Shown here: positions 62,463 to 64,000 of the stretch, piece after piece
Layout: the number at the start of each line of letters is the position of its first letter
How positions within the stretch are numbered: the stretch's first letter is position 1
From: Dysgonomonas hofstadii
Lineage (GTDB): Bacteria; Bacteroidota; Bacteroidia; Bacteroidales; Dysgonomonadaceae
DNA length: 64,000 nt
Assembly (NCBI RefSeq): GCF_014196915.1
Contig: NZ_JACIEP010000008.1
Span: 158,957-222,956 of the forward strand
Direction: 5' to 3'
The notes under the pieces: generated by a model
The model's database searches: none
What the model was told of the DNA's origin: nothing
The model's input: only the letters and a program-made list of their open reading frames with translations
Translations under genes and position numbers: made by a program

Positions 62463-62490
62463 AAGCAGTTGTCATTTATGATAGCTGCTT
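62463..62490 (+). terminator. terminator of tRNA-Asn
   Basis: AAGCAGTTGTCA and TGATAGCTGCTT form a 12-bp stem with two G-T pairs and a four-base loop, then T-rich sequence. Confidence 0.75.
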
Positions 62491-62687
62491 TTATAATTTG
62501 TTATTATATAAATTTGCCTTTGAAATCTATGCTGAACTCCTAATATTGATCTGAAGTTATTGTTATTGGCTTTTGGAAACAACCCAAAAGGACGAAAACC
62601 TCTCTGCAAATTCCTCAAGACAAACAGTTCTCCCTACTATGACAATTTGAATTGTTACGGATGAGATTTTTATAAATTATTCCACTG

Positions 62688-63545
62688 TTATATTCTTTCA
62701 GAAGGTTTTCCATATTTCCTGATATTTGAAGGTGTATCACCTAAATAGGTCTTGCAGAAATTGGTGAAATGAGAGATACTGGAAAAGCCAAACTCGTCGC
62801 AGATTTCTTTAAAACTGTGTTTTTCGAGTCGTATTTCATAATAGATCTTCTCTGCTTTATTCCGGAGCATCCATTTATAGGGGGATACACCGAATATACG
62901 CTTAAAATGTTTTTCGAAACCGGAAACCGAATATCGGAGAGCCTCCGCCAACTCTTTTATAGACTTATAGTCATGGCCGTGCTGAATAATATAAGAAGAG
63001 AAAACTGAATCTGAATTCAATGCGCCACTGAAGAAATGGGCAAGATCTGTCTGGGAATAAAATGTACGTAGCAGAAAAAATAATTCAGCTACTTTATTTT
63101 GAAAAAACATCTTGCAACAAATTCCTTTACTAATACAAACCTGTACAAATTCGACAAACAGCTTAATCTCGGAATTTATTTCCAGTAAATACAGATGATC
63201 TTTCTCTTTACAACAGTCCTCAATGTTATTATTTATCAGATCCATTATGCGCAAGCAATTACAAAACAAGATAGGATCGTGTATGCGGATAATAAGCAAA
63301 ACCGAATCTTCCAGTATATTGGCCATATAATGACAATCCACAGGCAGAAAAACGATACTATCCGTCTTAATTACAGAATTAATATGAATATCTAATGACA
63401 AATCGATTTTACCTTCAATAATAAAAACCATTATGTCATCTACAGACATATCCTGAATTATATTCCCCTGATCCAGGTTCAAGAGTTCAATAGTGGGCTC
63501 TTCTTTTTCAGCCAAAGGACAATTAGTATTACAGAATGTATTCAT
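62688..63545 (-). CDS. AraC family transcriptional regulator
   Basis: 285 aa from the ATG at 63545; a TTG upstream would add seven residues. N-terminal cupin-like sensor (about 10-120) including IIEGKIDLSLDI, then the AraC double helix-turn-helix (about 190-285): IKELAEALRYSVSGFEKHFKRIFGVSPYKWM and SFKEICDEFGFSSISHFTNFCKTYLGDTPSNIR. It contains several cysteines (C-x3-C near the start, C-x3-CC in the middle). Target unknown; no metabolic gene adjacent in the window. Confidence 0.88.
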   Translation of the reverse strand: MNTFCNTNCPLAEKEEPTIELLNLDQGNIIQDMSVDDIMVFIIEGKIDLSLDIHINSVIKTDSIVFLPVDCHYMANILEDSVLLIIRIHDPILFCNCLRIMDLINNNIEDCCKEKDHLYLLEINSEIKLFVEFVQVCISKGICCKMFFQNKVAELFFLLRTFYSQTDLAHFFSGALNSDSVFSSYIIQHGHDYKSIKELAEALRYSVSGFEKHFKRIFGVSPYKWMLRNKAEKIYYEIRLEKHSFKEICDEFGFSSISHFTNFCKTYLGDTPSNIRKYGKPSERI

Positions 63546-63566
63546 ATATATATTTTTAATTTTCAA

Positions 63567-64000
63567 ACTGATATAAGAGTTTCAAAACAATTATAAACTT
63601 CTTTTGTATCAGTTAAATATTCTGTTAGAGTCCTAGTGGTCAGTATTGAAAAAATGTTCTATATGGATATAATTTAGAATGCGATATCCCAGTATTTTTC
63701 ATTAATAGTAGATATAAGAAATACACAAACTACAGGAAACAATTACAATATTTGTCTTTCAATTCAATCATTAGTGACAAAAAGTTTAATATGAGGCGCA
63801 AATTCTGGGTTTAATTTTATATTTACAGTAAACATCTATCAAATTGTTTTTGTTCGAATAATCTTTAAAATAATAATAAAACATCTAAAAAAATGTACAA
63901 AATCTGTATTGGGTCGCTGTTTGAGGGACAAAAAATAATAAAAAAAGGAGGAATTATGTAAAGGATAATCCGGCTCAAACCTCTACTTTTGTTTCGAATA
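63567..64000. other. gene-free right end of window
   Basis: AT-rich, no ORF of note. AAAAAGGAGGAATT at 63942-63955 is a strong Shine-Dalgarno-like sequence followed by ATG-TAA (63956-63961). TACTTTTG at 63984-63991 is a plus-strand -7 match and probably serves a gene beyond the window. Confidence 0.6.

Overview
The window is chromosomal DNA of a Bacteroidota member, most likely Bacteroidales. Many upstream regions carry the Bacteroidota -7 element TAnnTTTG; in three cases a TTG lies exactly 20 bases upstream. Many genes belong to families concentrated in this phylum: DUF4301, DUF4468, DUF4884, DUF4286, DUF4328, BatA-E, DUF4369/DUF5106 thioredoxins, and HECLGH-type dipeptidyl peptidase III. 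Base composition is moderately AT-rich. A Dysgonomonas-like or related genus would fit, but that is inference. I see no prophage, complete insertion sequence, CRISPR array or rRNA operon. The one RNA gene recognised is tRNA-Asn(GTT).

Layout. 1-9.9 kb: housekeeping and stress genes (DUF4301, TrmH-type methyltransferase, folB, bactofilin, Xaa-Pro aminopeptidase, exported thioredoxin, gamma-carbonic-anhydrase-like protein, GNAT, PPK2-type polyphosphate kinase, CorA, RsmA). 9.9-25.3 kb: membrane flippase-like protein, exported phosphoesterases, PepD, sirtuin, two FKBP isomerases, Lrp regulator, PASTA protein, RluD-type enzyme, Ddl, acyltransferase, RNase HII and a family-10-like glycosyl hydrolase. 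25.3-31.7 kb: a block bounded by two inverted, identical 110-bp copies of an intergenic repeat; it holds an rRNA methyltransferase, DUF4884 lipoprotein, pabB/pabC-like genes, a YtxH/holin-like envelope operon and miaB. 31.7-41.4 kb: NadX-like dehydrogenase, 2-hydroxyacid dehydrogenase, DUF2185-like protein, lipoproteins, DPP III, DinB, an aspartyl-protease-like protein and a universal stress protein.

41.5-51.9 kb is a complete Bat (Bacteroides aerotolerance) operon on the minus strand: moxR, DUF58, a membrane partner, batA, batB, batC, a short batD paralogue, batD, batE and then a PAP2 phosphatase. MoxR and the VWA/DUF58 proteins probably form a chaperone-like system at the inner membrane; TPR proteins BatC/BatE and the BatD proteins act on the periplasmic side. 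52.0-53.2 kb is a small decayed patch: a short, apparently frameshifted ORF behind a good promoter, then a DUF4328 membrane-protein gene split by an in-frame TGA.

53.2-64 kb: a polyphosphate cluster (ppx, ppk1, second ppx), the DUF4286-ruvC-lipB operon, a REP-like palindromic element, a double-domain TonB-like protein, a Dph6-type ATPase, an SDR, a PfkB-type kinase, tRNA-Asn and an AraC-family regulator. Nothing here is clearly a new defence or biosynthetic system. The most useful anomalies are the interrupted DUF4328 gene and its decayed neighbour, the 110-bp inverted repeat pair, the extra BatD and the palindromes and tandem repeats inside the bat operon.
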